Assembly: GCA_025403435.1 (NCBI GenBank)
Contig: CM046330.1
Span: 23,385,859-23,449,858 of the forward strand
Reading direction: 5' to 3'
DNA: 64,000 bases
Source: Artocarpus heterophyllus
Taxonomy: Eukaryota > Streptophyta > Magnoliopsida > Rosales > Moraceae
The notes beneath the pieces were generated by a model that saw nothing but the letters and a program-made list of their open reading frames with translations, searched no databases and was not told the DNA's origin. Below, piece by piece: positions 11,804-23,460 of the stretch. The stretch's first letter is position 1, and every line of letters begins with the position of its first letter. The position numbers and the translations under genes were made by a program.

Positions 11804-12003
11804 ATAATTTCTTATTACAATTCATTTCGTCACACGTTAATCCAAGTCCTCCAAGTAAGTATGTTATAAAGTTAGATATGATAATGCAAGTATGATGATA
11901 AGATTAAGGTCTAAATGTTTAACGATTAATGATCTAGTAGTGAAAACCTGTCTCACATTAGAAGATTATTTCTAAGTTCCTAATTCTTTTAGGAGAATTA
12001 ACG

Positions 12004-12828
12004 ATGGACGGTCATAGAAGAATGCAGACACGCACCCAAACCAACGAAAGGCTTATGACTATGATCGCTGAGTTGTAGAGACAACTTGAGGATCAAAGAA
12101 GGGAAATTTCTGCGTTAAGGGCCAACGGCCAAAATGATAAACGACAAGGCAATGACATGCCTCTTCCTCCTCCTCTGCAGCCACCAGTCAACGAAGTTTC
12201 AGCTCCTGCTGCTGAACCAAGAGCGGCCTATCAGGAACCTCTTTTGGTCAGATAGAAGAAAGTTAAGCCAGCAGACTTTGAGGGTTCTAAGGACCCGTTA
12301 GTCGCACAGGGATCGTTGAAGATAATCGAAGCCACCTTAAGACTCATGGATTTCACAGACAATGAGAAGGTTCTCTGTGCATCTTACTGTCTCACCATGG
12401 AAGCCAGAATTTGGTGGGATGGCATTGAAATGTGTAGGAATGTTGATGAAATGACATGGGCTGACTTTGTTCATGAATTTAACACAAAGTTTTTCCACAT
12501 GAACGTTACAAGGAAACATTTTGAGGAGTTCAAAAACCTACACCAGGGGGATATGTTAGTCACTAATGTGGTGACAAAGTTTGACCAGCTGGCCCGTTTA
12601 TGTCCAGGAATGGTTATGGATGAAAGTGAAAGGATCAAAAGACTGATCAGAGCCCTTAGGCCAGAAACTGCTAAGATAGTTGATGGGGCAAGTCCACCTA
12701 GGACTCAAGAGTAGGTTGTTATGAGGGCTCAATGTGCTGAGTTTCATTTGTCAAAGCTAAGAAGGAATCAGCCTCAGTCTAGCCAACAGGCCAATAATGC
12801 AAACAACCAGAACCACCCTCCACACAGG

Positions 12829-12874
<46 letters not shown>

Positions 12875-13328
12875 GCAACAACAACAATAGCAACCAGAAC
12901 TGGAGGAATAACAAGAGGAAGGGCAATCCTCAACATCAGCAAGGCCAAGATAACAAAAGGTACAATGATGGTCAGCACAACAATAATAACAGGCAGTTTC
13001 AACCATGTGCCAAATGTGGAAAGAAACATCCAGGGGAATGCCTCTTGGGGACAAATCAATATTTTATTTGTGGGTGTGAAGACCACTTTGTCAAGAACTG
13101 CCCTAAATTGATGAATGCCAATGCCCTTCAGAGAGCTCCTCCTCAAGTCCAGCTTCATCAGATGCAAGCTTCCCTTGAAGGGCCACTTATTAGTCAAGGG
13201 AGAATTGAAGCTCCACCAACGAATGCCCAAATCTATGCCATGACGAAAGAACAAGTGGCTGCTGAAGCCTCCAATGTGGTCACAGGTCAGATAACAAGTT
13301 TATCTAAAGATGCTTATATCCTTTTTGA
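12004..13328 (+). pseudogene. E1 gag (capsid and nucleocapsid), broken
   Basis: The start MDGHRRMQTRTQTNERL is shared with E2, which fixes it. An N-terminal coiled/Pro-rich part is followed by the retrotransposon gag domain (about 12290-12700: DFTDNEKVLCASYCL...ARIWWDG), a poly-Asn tract encoded by (AAC)n, and a zinc knuckle in CX2C form (CAKCGKKHPGEC...CGCEDHFVKNCP, about 13006-13105). In-frame stops lie at about 12076, 12249 and 12714. The frame is open after that until a one-base deletion near 13330. Gag and pol share one frame in E2, so this was probably a single gag-pol polyprotein. Confidence 0.88.
12829..12890 (+). repeat. (AAC)n microsatellite in E1 gag
   Basis: About 15 consecutive AAC units, then interrupted ones (AGC, AAT). 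They encode a poly-Asn run ahead of the zinc knuckle. E2 has a shorter run at about 23822-23852 (reverse strand). Confidence 0.9.
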
Positions 13329-14600
13329 TAGGGTGCCACTCATTCTTTTGTATCTATGTCGTATGTTAAAAAGTTAGAGGTTCGTTTAGAGCCTATGAGA
13401 TGGGGATTCACTATGACACTATCCTCTGGGGAAGTGATATTATCTACGCACTGTCTGCGTACAGTACCCCTATGGAATGCTGATAGGGAGCTTTTCGTCA
13501 ACCTCATTGTGATCGACAAGCATGACTATGATATGATTCTTGGGATGAATTTCCTAAGCAAGAATAATGCTTCTATAGAATGTCAGAAACGAAAGGTGAT
13601 CTTCCATCCAGAAGGTGATCAGAAGTTCATTTATGTTGGCGAATCTAGAAGGAAAACCCACATGTTTTTATCGGCAATGAAAGCAAGGAAGTTATTAGCA
13701 AGTGGCTGCATGGGCTATCTGGCAAACATTGTAGACAAAAGCCAAGAAGAAAAGATAATAATTGAAGATGTACCTGTAGTTCATGAATATGCTGAAGTGT
13801 TTCTTGATGATTTGATGAGTCTATCGCCAGAAAGAGAAGTCGAATTCGAGATTGAGCTCGCTTCTGGCACCGATCCAATCTCAAAAGTGCCTTGCAAAAT
13901 GGCCCTGGCAGAATTAAAGGAGCTTCACATGCAATTAAAGGAGCTACTTGACAAAGGATTCATCAGGCCAAGTCACTCACCATGGGGAGCTCCAGTCTTG
14001 TTTGTAAAGAAGAAGGATGGCACTATGAGACTCTGCATTGACTATAGAGAGCTGAACAAGGTGACAATCAAGAACAAGTACCCGTTGCCTCGAATCAATG
14101 ATTTGTTTGACCAGCTTAAGGGTGCATCTATGTTCTCAAAGATTGATCTACGATAGGGATATTATCAGTTGAAGATTAAAGAAGGAGATATCCCCAAGAC
14201 TGCTTTTAGGTCTAGGTATGGTCACCATAAATTTGTGGTTATACCTTTCGGTCTGATGAATGCACCGGCTGCTTTTATGGATTTGATGAACCGGGTATTC
14301 AAGGATTTCCTTGATAAATTTGTTGTTGTATTTATCGATGATATTCTTGTCTATTCTAAGAATCAAGAAGAACATGAGGAGCATTTAAGGATTGTGCTGG
14401 AGACTTTAAGAAGACACCGGCTATATGCAAAGTTTTCCAAATGCAAGTTTTGGCTTGATAAAGTGTCATTCTTGGGGCATGTTATTTCAAAGGAAGGGAT
14501 TATGGTTGACCTTGCTAAAGTAGAAGTTGTTCTTAACTGGAAGCAACCAATGAATGCAAGTGAAATAAGGAGCTTCTTGGGTTTAGCAGGTTATTATCGG
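13329..14600 (+). pseudogene. E1 protease and reverse transcriptase
   Basis: The protease active site (LFD...ATHSFVS) is destroyed by a one-base deletion near 13330; the downstream frame resumes as [10 protein letters not shown] and [14 protein letters not shown] follows from about 13860: [34 protein letters not shown] and FDQLKGA. A stop lies at 14154-14156. Then [20 protein letters not shown], the catalytic FIDDIL with both Asp present (about 14334-14348), and FLGHVIS. Apart from the stop and the deletion the RT is close to full length. Confidence 0.9.
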
Positions 14601-15120
14601 AGATTTATAGAAGACTTTTCCAAGATAGCAGCTCCACTTACAAATCTGACTCGCAAAGGAAATAAGTATGAATGGACAAATGCATGTGAGAAGAGTTTTC
14701 AAGAATTGAAGAAGAGGCTAACAACGGCTCCAGTTTTGGCTATTCTTGAAGGGGATGATGGGTTCGTAATTCATAGTGATGCATCCAAGATGGGCCTTGG
14801 AGCTATATTACTGCAAAATGAAAGGGTGATTGCTTATGCGTCAAGATAACTGAAGGATTATGAAAAAACTATCCTACTCATGATCTCAAGTTAGCAGCAA
14901 TTGTTTTTGTGTTGAAGATATGGAGGCATTATTTATATGGGGTCCAATGCAAGATCTTCACTGATCATCAAAGTCTGAAGTACCTCTTCACGCAAAGAGA
15001 CTTGAACATGAGACAATGAAGATGGCTAGAGTTGGTGAAGGATTATGATTGTGAAATCCTTTATCATCCTGGAAAAGCTAACCGAGTGGCTGATGCTCTA
15101 AGTAGGAAGTCAGTTGCGAC
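14601..15120 (+). pseudogene. E1 RNase H
   Basis: Reads [19 protein letters not shown], then AYASR followed by a stop (14847) where E2 has Gln. A one-base loss in an A-run near 14861 shifts the frame. After it come [35 protein letters not shown], another stop (about 15017, Arg codon to TGA), and [16 protein letters not shown]. Catalytic residues of the Ty3 RNase H (D in HSDAS, D in ANRVADALS) are visible. Confidence 0.87.
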
Positions 15121-16669
15121 GTTGATGTCAATGCAAGCAATGTCTCCACCTTTAAGAAAGGAAATTCTGGACTTTGGTTTAGAACTTATAGCAGGACAGC
15201 TATCAGCACTCTCTCTTGCTCCGACGATATACGATGAAATTCAGAGAAAACAAGATGAAGATGTAAGTCTTGTAAGGATTAAACAAGAAATGAAAGAAGG
15301 AAAATATCAAGAGTTTCGTATTGCGGATGACGGAACTCTGTACCTCAAGTACCGCTTATGTGTTCCCAATGTTGATGACTTAAGGGGAAAGATCTTGGTG
15401 GAAATTCTTGACACTCCTTACTCTATTCATCCAGGTGCAACAAAGATGTATAATGATTTAAAGGGTAACTTCTGGTGGTTTGGAATGAAACGTGATGTTG
15501 CAATGTATGTGAAGAAATGTATGACATGTCAACAAGTAAAGGCTGAACACCAGAGACCTGGTGGTGAACTGTAGTCTATCCAAATACCGGAATGGAAATG
15601 GGAGGATATAACAATGGATTTCATTACCAGTTTGCCCAAAACTATGAATGGTTATGATGCAATTTGGGTAGTTGTGGATCGACTGACTAAGACGACGCAT
15701 GTCATTCCTATCAAGATCACTTACTCCATGGAACGGTTAGCGGAACTCTATGTTAAGGAGATTGTACGACTTCATAGGATTCCCAAGTCAATCATCTCAG
15801 ATCGTGATGGCAGGTTCACATCTAAGTTTTGAAAGAGTGTATAGACTGCAATGGGAACCAGGCTACATTTCAGTACAGCTTTTCATCCTCAAACAAACGG
15901 CCAAACAGAGAGGACGAACTTTATTTTAGAGGATATGCTACGGGCTTATTCTCTCGATTTTAAGACCAGCTGGTGTAAAATGTTGCCATTAGCAGAGTTT
16001 GCTTACAACAACAGCTTTCAGGCGACAATTGGGATGGCACCTTATGAGGTGCTATATGGACGAAAATGCAAGTTGCCTATATGTTGGCACGAAGCTGGTG
16101 AGAAGAAGTTGATGGAAAGCGTTGATGCTGAAAGGACTGATTTTGTTACTGAAACCTCTGAGATGATAAAGTTGATAAGAAGAAGAATAGAGACCACTCA
16201 AAGCCGTCAGAAGAGTTATGCTGACAAGAGAAGAAGACCCTTAGAGTTCACCGTGGGCGAATCTGTGTTTTTGAAAGTTGCACCAATGAAAGGAGTTGTG
16301 AGGTTTGGGAAGAAAGGCAAGTTAAGTCCTAGATTTATCGGTCCTTATGAAGTTGTTAAATGAATAGGCAAGGTGGCTTATCAGTTGAAATTGCCATCAG
16401 AAATATCCGCAATGCATGATTTATTCCATGTCTCCATGCTCAAGAAGTATGTCCCGGACCCTACGCATGTGATTGAGCCACAAGTGATTGAGATACGGGA
16501 AGACTTAAGTTATGAAAAAAAGCCAATGAAGATACTCGATCAGAAAACCAAGACCTTGAGAAATAAAGAAATTCCATTGGTCAAGGTGTTATGGCGAAAT
16601 CATCAAGTTGAAGAAGCTACATGGGAACGTGAAGATGACATGAGAACTATGTATCCGCAATTATTCTAA
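15121..16669 (+). pseudogene. E1 integrase with C-terminal chromodomain-like tail
   Basis: Zinc-binding part: [11 protein letters not shown]...[12 protein letters not shown]. Catalytic core: [21 protein letters not shown] and [17 protein letters not shown] give the D, D and E of integrases. The C-terminal GPY-type segment ([14 protein letters not shown]) is followed by [17 protein letters not shown] and a chromodomain-like end (IPLVKVLWRNHQVEEATWER, then EDDM). Stops at about 15572, 15830 and 16361 replace Gln, Trp and Arg. The natural stop is TAA at 16667-16669. Confidence 0.9.
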
Positions 16670-16689
16670 GTTTCGAGGATGAAACTTTT

Positions 16690-16705
16690 ATAAGGTGGGG
16701 AGAAT
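16690..16705 (+). other. Polypurine tract of E1
   Basis: ATAAGGTGGGGAGAAT lies directly before the 3' LTR. The same tract, reversed, is next to E2's 3' LTR at 20005-20019. Confidence 0.85.
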
Positions 16706-17094
16706 TGTAACACCCACCTATTTTTATGTAACAGATCACGTTAAGTTAGCAACGATGTTAAGGAAATATTATTAATAATTTATGTTATATGTTATGATAT
16801 ATGATTTTAATGTTACTAACTTTTTATTTCAAGTTTTATGACAGGTGACGACCACATGGAATCGTTGTGCTCAAGTGTTCATGTTAATTTTAATGTATGT
16901 TTAATTATGATGCAATGATGATTTGAATGCATTAATGAATGGTATTTTAAAGACAGTTCGGCAGGCCGAAAAGTCTGCCAAAGATCGACAGGCCGATGGA
17001 AACCATCGGTAGGCAGAACTTGGTGGAATCGACAGGCCGAAGATAGTTGACGAGTAGTCAGCAGAAATCTCTCCAAATTTATGGTTGAGATAAT
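16706..17094 (+). repeat. 3' LTR of E1, first part
   Basis: Matches the first ~390 bp of the 5' LTR with scattered changes, including a shortened motif block (16956-17045). It stops in TTGAGATAAT where E2 is inserted and resumes at 27827. Confidence 0.92.
17090..17094. repeat. Target duplication of E2, left copy (ATAAT)
   Basis: ATAAT is repeated exactly at 27827-27831. The uninterrupted 5' LTR of E1 has the single site in GAGATAATTATATT. Confidence 0.93.
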
Positions 17095-17439
17095 TGAAAC
17101 GCCTCTTAATTCGGACGTCACAGATGTCGTTACATACTTACATTCGTACATTCATAAACTTTAAAATTATAAATAATATCAAACTTAATCATTACTATTA
17201 ATTTTAAAAGTACTTAAACTTACGTTACCAAGATCCATTCATACGTTTTTTTTTTAAACTTAACGTTGTTTCGAAAAGCATTGTTTAAATTATTCCTTGT
17301 CATAATTTATTCATTTATACTCTAAATTAATCATGAACTTATATAATAATATAGGTTTGTCAATTTGTAAAATCAAGACTTAAAATATCAGATTAAAACT
17401 CTTTGATCATCACATCATTAGAAATCCATTTGTTCCCAC

Positions 17440-17632
17440 AGCTCGGCAGGCCGAACTTGGGACTTTGGCAGGCTGAACATCATCGACAGGCCAGAATTCC
17501 CTCAACCGGCAGAATGGCAGAGGCTTTGCAACTCGGATTAAAAATTCATCCATGTTCGGCAGGCTAGAAAATTAGATCGGCAGGCTGAACCTCTAGTTCT
17601 CGGTAGGCCGGCCATAGAGTTCAGCAGGCCAT
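17440..17632 (-). repeat. Motif block in E2 3' LTR (inner end)
   Basis: Plus-strand units such as CTCGGCAGGCCGAACTTG, with many decayed copies (GGCAGGCTGAAC, GACAGGCCAGAA). In element sense they read GGCCTGCCGA, as in the 3' block of E1. Confidence 0.82.
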
Positions 17633-19647
17633 TCGAGACCAAAATTCCTTTGGAAAACTTAATTTAAAACATACCAACTTTGTATAAAATATAGCGGAAG
17701 TTCATAATTCATAAAAAAATTGATAAAATAACTTATAAAGCCATAATATAAGTATTCTTAAAAACTTAACATAAAAAAAATTGTTCAAAAATATATATAA
17801 AACTTGATTAAATCATAAAATCATTTTCTTGGCGTGCTTTCGGTTACAATTCATCGTTCATGTTGCTCACATGCCTTCCCATGTCCTCCACCTAGTCCAT
17901 GATTCTCTTACCCTTATCTGCAACATGACATATAAAACATGATTAAGCTAAAGTTTAGTAAGTACATATATTCTCACAATTTAAAACATTTTATAAACAT
18001 CATCATCATCATCATCATCATTGTCATCATATCATAAAAGTGCCATAAGCACAATTTCATAGAACATATCTTTCGTAACGTTAACCATTTTAAAACTTAA
18101 TCCATTTTATCTTAAGGGCCCAAGTGTTGCACCATAACATCATCATAGGCGCGCCGTCATGAGAGGAGAAGGGTAGCTAATCCCAAACCAAACATGACAT
18201 CATAACATAACATTTCATAACATTGGGTGTGCAACACTTATTAGGTGATACATATATACATACTTTTCATTCTTTGAAACATGTCATCATCATACATGCA
18301 TATCTTTAAAATCATGAAATCTTTCATAAGAAATCCTTTAAGGAAAAATCATCATAAAATCATTATGAATATCCTTGTAAAACATATCATCAATCCTTGT
18401 AAAATCATGTGTCATGTTGCAGGTGAGAAGGTACTTACCTTATCGTTAGCTTACTTAACCTTAAAAAAAAAACACTTGGTGACGACGCCGCGGTCTCGAT
18501 GTGCTCGCTTCCTTGAGTGTTCATGCCATTTATCATTTAAAGATGCAATAAAAATCAATACTTATCATGAAATATTCACACACATGACATTTATTCATAT
18601 AATATTCTCATATACATACACTCATGTATTCATTCACCACATTTCAGACATATCCTATAATCATCATCATATTATCATGCATACAATTATTTTTTTTTTT
18701 TATCATAAAACCTTTTAAACATACACAACATTTCATAACAAAAATCCAGAAATAACATTTATTAAAACATTTTTCTTATTGAATTCCCATAACAATTTCA
18801 TAACATATAAATAAAACACATTCATCTTTCATACTCATACATATGCATATTATAATAATTTTTCATGAAAACATCATATTTACCCCTTGAATAATCATTA
18901 CATTTTTTTTTATACTTTCAAAATTATACAGTAACATTACTGTGAAGAGTAGAAGATAGAAATATCATATTTTCATAAAACATTCATATGACATGACATT
19001 AGAAAGCACCACATAACATATATGCATAACATCACATTTAAAATTTCGAGACAAAACACAATACCTATAGAAAGATATTGTAGACGAAACGAGGAGAAGA
19101 ATTTCTTTTTAAAAATACCATAGAAAACCGAATACATACCTTGAATTAACCAACGAAATAAGATTTTTCTTTCAATGTACTCAGAAAATTTTCGAGAGAG
19201 AGAGAGAGAGAGGAAGAACTCATGGAGAAGAGAAGAGAAAGAGAAATGAAAGATCGTCTCAGAAATTTTTCTGAGAGGAAAACGTGAGAAGGAGAGAAAA
19301 TAATGAAAAAGGAAACGTTAAAAATTTTTATCGTATTAAACATAATTGATGGGAATTCAATTCCCTTCATTAAGTCAGATTTTTTTTTACTGTTAAGGGC
19401 TGTTGGCGTGGAAGGAAAGAAGAGAAAGAAGGAAAGTCCAATCTCCCACTCAATACTTACCATGTTTTGCCCTATTTAAATTGGAAACCATATAAATTGA
19501 CATAAATCATGCAAGTCAAACCCCTTTTATTTCCTTGACTGATAAAACATTCCATTATGATGCCAATTAATCACATTAAATCACCCAATTAACGTAATTA
19601 ACTCAGCCATAATTTTGGAGATATTTCTGCTGACTGCTCGTCAGCCA

Positions 19648-19762
19648 TGTTCGGCCTGCCGGTTCCAGCAAGTTCGGCCTGCCAGTGAGGTTCTTCGGCC
19701 TGCCGTTCTCGGGCAAGAAGTTTGGCCTACCGAGCTTAAAAGTTTGGCCTGTCGATCTGTCA
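19648..19762 (-). repeat. Motif block in E2 3' LTR (outer end)
   Basis: Plus-strand TTCGGCCTGCCGG, TTCGGCCTGCCAG, TTCGGCCTGCCGTTC and TTTGGCCTACCGA at 20-30 bp spacing. In element sense they read GGCAGGCCGAA, as in the 5' block of E1. Confidence 0.82.
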
Positions 19763-20004
19763 TTAAATGCCATAACATAAAACATTCATACATCATTGCA
19801 TCATAAATAAACATATGCTTAGAATTTCACATGAACACTAGAGCACAACGATCCCATGCGGTCGTCACCTGTCACAAAACTTGTCATAAAAAGTTAGTAA
19901 CATGCACATCACATATCATATCATATAACGTTATTATTAATAACATTCCTTATTAACGTTACTAACTTAACGTGGTTCGTTACATGAAATAGGCAGGCGT
20001 TACA

Positions 20005-20019
20005 ATTCTCCCCACCTTA
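20005..20019 (-). other. Polypurine tract of E2
   Basis: On the minus strand AAGGTGGGGAGAAT ends at the LTR edge. Confidence 0.85.
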
Positions 20020-20040
20020 TAAAAGTTTCATCCTCGAAAC

Positions 20041-21600
20041 TTAGAATAAATACGGATACATAATTTTCATGTCATCTTCACGTTCCCATGTAGCTTCTTC
20101 AACTTGCTGATTTCGCCATGACACCTTGACCAAGGGAATTTCCTTATTCCTCAAAGTCTTGGTTTTCCGATCGAGAATCTTCGTTGGTTTTTCTTCATAA
20201 CTTAAATCTTCTCATATCTCGATCACTTATGGCTCAATCACATGCGTAGGGTCCGGAACATACTTCTTGAGCATGGAGACATGAAATACATCGTGCATTG
20301 CAGACATTTCAGAAGGCAACTTCAGTTGATAAGCTACTTTGCCTATTCGTTTAACAACTTCATAAGGACCAATGAATCTTGGGCTTAACTTGCTTTTCTT
20401 CCCAAACCTCATAACTCCTTTCATTGGTGCTACTTTCAAGAACACATATTCGCCTACAGCGAACTCTAAAGGTCTTCTTCTTTTGTCAGCATAACTCTTT
20501 TGACGGCTTTGAGCGGTCTCTATCCTTCTTCTTATCAACTTTATCATCTCAGATGTTTCATTCACAAAGTCTGTTCTTTCAGCATCTACGCTTTTCATCA
20601 ATTTCTTTTCACCAGCTTCATGCCAACATATAGGCGACCTGCATTTTCGTCCATACAGCGCTTCATATGGTGCCATTCCAATTGTCGCCTGAAAGCTGTT
20701 GTTGTATGCAAACTCTGCTAACGGCAACATTTTACACCAGCTGGTCTTAAAATCGAGAGAACAAGCTCGTAACATATCTTCCAGAATCAAATTCGTCCTC
20801 TCTGTTTGGCCGTCAGTTTGAGGATGAAAAGCCGTGCTGAAATAAAGCCTGGTTCCCATTGTAGTATGGAAATTCTTCCAAAACTTAGATGTGAACCTGC
20901 CATCACGATCTGAGATAATTGACTTGGGAATCCCATGAAGTAGTACAATCTCCTTAACATAGAGTTCCGCTAACCGTTCCATAGAGTAAGTGATCTTGAT
21001 AGGGATAAAGTGCGCCGTCTTCGTCAGCCGATCCACAACTACCCAGATTGCATCATAACCGTTCGTAGTTCTGGGTAAACCGGTAATGAAATCCATTGCT
21101 ATTTCTTCCCATTTCCATTCTGATATTTGGATAGATTGCAGTTCACCACCAGGTCTCTGGTGTTCAGCTTTTACTTGTTGACATGTCATACACTTCTTTA
21201 CATACTTTGCAACATCATGTTTCATTCCAAACCACCAGAAATTACCCTTTAGATCATTATACATCTTCGTTGCACCTGGATGAATAGAGTAAGGAGTGTC
21301 ATGAATTTCTACCAAGATCCTTTCCCTTAAATTATCGACATTGGGAACACATAAACGGTCCTTAAGATATAGAGTTCCGTCATCCGCAATACGAAACTCT
21401 TGACATTTTCCTTCTTTCATTTCTTGCTTGATTCTTACAAGGCTTACGTCGTCATCTTGCTTACTCTGAATTTCATCATACATCGTCGGAGCAAGAGAGA
21501 GTGCTGATAGCTGGCCTGCTATAAGTTCTAAACCGAAGTCTAGAATTTCCTTCCTTAGTGGTGGAGACATTGCTTGCATAGACATCAACGTGGCAACTGA
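20041..21600 (-). pseudogene. E2 integrase with chromodomain-like tail
   Basis: Zinc-binding [11 protein letters not shown]...[12 protein letters not shown], then core motifs [26 protein letters not shown] and [17 protein letters not shown] are all open, as is the [16 protein letters not shown] segment. A stop at about 20225 (Gln codon to TAA after HVIEP) and another near 20212 cut the tail. Beyond them the chromodomain-like end is still readable down to a TAA at 20043-20041. The integrase core itself shows no disabling change, so this is the best-preserved coding stretch of the window. Confidence 0.9.
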
Positions 21601-22130
21601 CTTCCTACTTAAAGCATCAGCTACTCGGTTAGCTTTACCAGGATGATAAAGAATTTCACAATCATAATCCTTCACCAACTCTAGCCATCTTCGTTGTCTC
21701 ATGTTTAGGTCTCTTTGCTTGAAAAAGTACTTTAGACTTTGATGTTCAGTGAAGATCTTGCATTGGACTCCATATAAATAGTGTCTCCATATCTTCAACG
21801 CAAAAACAACTGCTGCTAACTCGAGATCATGAGTAGGATAGTTCTTTTCGTAGTCTTTCAGTTGTCTTGAAGCATAAGCAATCACCTTTTCATTCTGCAT
21901 CAGTACAGCTCCTAGGCCCATCTTGGATGCATCACTGTAGATTACGAACCCATCATTTCCCTCAGGAATTGCCAATACTGGAGCCGTCGTCAATCTTTTC
22001 TTCAGTTCTTGAAAACTCTTTTTGCATGCATCTGTCCATTCATACTTCTTTCCTTTGCGAGTCAAGTTTGTGAGTGGAGCTGCTATCTTGGAGAAATCTT
22101 CTACAAATCTCCGATAGTAACCTGCTAGAC
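21601..22130 (-). pseudogene. E2 RNase H
   Basis: Open throughout: [54 protein letters not shown] and [16 protein letters not shown]. Positions where E1 has stops are sense codons here (Gln after ASR, Arg in MRQRRWLE), which identifies the ancestral residues. Confidence 0.9.
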
Positions 22131-23460
22131 CCAAGAAGCTTCTTATTTCACTTGCATTCATCGGTTGCTTCTAATTGAGTACAGCTTCTACTTTAGCTGG
22201 GTCCACCATAATCCCATCCTTTGAAATAACATGCCCCAAGAATGACACTTTATCAAGCCAAAACTCGCATTTAGAGAACTTAGCATATAGCTGGTGTCTT
22301 CTTAAAGTCTCCAGCACAATCCTTAAATGCTCCTCATGTTCTTCTTGATTCTTAGAGTAGACAAGAATATCATTGATAAATACAACAACAAATTTATCGA
22401 GGAAATCCTTGAATACCCTGTTCATCAAATCCATAAAGGCAGCCGGTGCATTTGTTAGACCGAAAGGCATAACCACAAATTCATGGTGACCATACCTCGA
22501 CCTGAAAGCAGTCTTGGGGATATCTCCTTCTTTAATCTTCAACTGGTGATACCCTGATTGTAGATCAATCTTGGAGAACACCGATGCACCCTTGAGCTGA
22601 TCAAACAAATCATCAATTCGAGGCAACGGATACTTGCTCTTGATTGTCACCTTGTTTAGTTCTCTGTAGTCGATGCAGAGTCTCATAGTGCCATCCTTCT
22701 TTTTCACAAACAAGACTGGAGCACCCCATGGTGAGTGACTTGGGCTGATAAATCCTTTGTCAAGTAGCTCCTTTAATTGCATGTGAAGCTCCTTTAATTC
22801 TACCGGGGCCATTCTGTAAGGCGCTTTAGAGATTGGTTTGGTGCCTGGAGCGAGCTCAATCTCGAATTCAACTTCTCTTTCTGGCAGTAGACTCGTTAGA
22901 TCGTCAGGAAACACATCTTCATATTCATGAACAACATGTACATCTTCCATTCTTGTCTTTCCTTCTTGTCTTTTGTCTACAACGTTTGCCAGATAGCCCA
23001 TGCAGCCATTTGCCAAAAGCTTCCTTGCTTTCATTGCCGATAAAAACATGTGAGGTTTCTTTCTGGTCTCACCAACAGAAATGAATTTCTGATCACCTTC
23101 AGGATGGAAGATCACCTTTCGTTTCTAGCATTCGATCGAGGCATTATATTTACTTAGGAAATCCATCCCAAGAATCATGTCATAGTCATGCATGTCGATC
23201 ACAATGAAGTCGACGAAAAGTTCCCTATCAGAAATCCATAGGGGTACTTTACGCAAACAGAGCATGGACAATATCACTTCCCCAGAGGGTAGTGTCGTAG
23301 TGAATCCCTATCTCATAGGCTCTAAACGAACCCCTAACTTCTTAGCATGTGACATAGATACAAAAGAATGTGTGACACTCGTATCAAAAAGAACATAAAC
23401 ATTATTACATAAGCTTGTTATCTGATCTGTGACCACATTGGAGGCTTCAGCAGCCACTTG
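22131..23460 (-). pseudogene. E2 protease and reverse transcriptase, with catalytic changes
   Basis: The protease active site reads LFDTSVTHSF where D-S/T-G-A is expected. RT is complete in sequence ([55 protein letters not shown]), but the catalytic box reads FINDIL instead of FIDDIL (about 22372-22389), which removes the first Asp of the pair. Stops at about 23308 (Trp), 23127 (Gln) and 22170 (Trp) break the frame. The element is therefore inactive by point changes rather than deletions. Confidence 0.88.

Larger units (their letters stand above)
17095..20004 (-). repeat. 3' LTR of E2
   Basis: Plus-strand edges TGAAACGCC and GGCGTTACA. Contains both motif blocks (17440-17632 and 19648-19762), the GGCGCGCC site at 18148-18155, a (CAT)n tract near 17999-18021 and a GAGA tract near 19195-19210. 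Predicted short proteins inside it are low-complexity and lie on the strand opposite to the element. Confidence 0.93.

Noticed and set aside
12757..13254. Long open frames opposite to or overlapping E1 gag, with Val/Cys/Thr runs
   Set aside because: They are other-frame readings of the (AAC)n poly-Asn tract. The same happens in E2 at about 23601-23922.
17999..18021. (CAT)n tract as a possible CRISPR-like or satellite array
   Set aside because: A simple trinucleotide repeat in an LTR, matching (GAT)n in the other LTRs; no spacers.
18281..18718. 145-codon open frame, nearly identical at 26083-26520
   Set aside because: Both lie in the two LTRs of E2 on the strand opposite to the element. The composition is His/Ile/Lys-rich low complexity with no domain; the similarity is explained by the LTR duplication.
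19146..19463. 105-codon open frame rich in Ser/Leu/Phe (also 26948-27250)
   Set aside because: A reading of the CT/GA-rich stretch in the E2 LTR; no domain.
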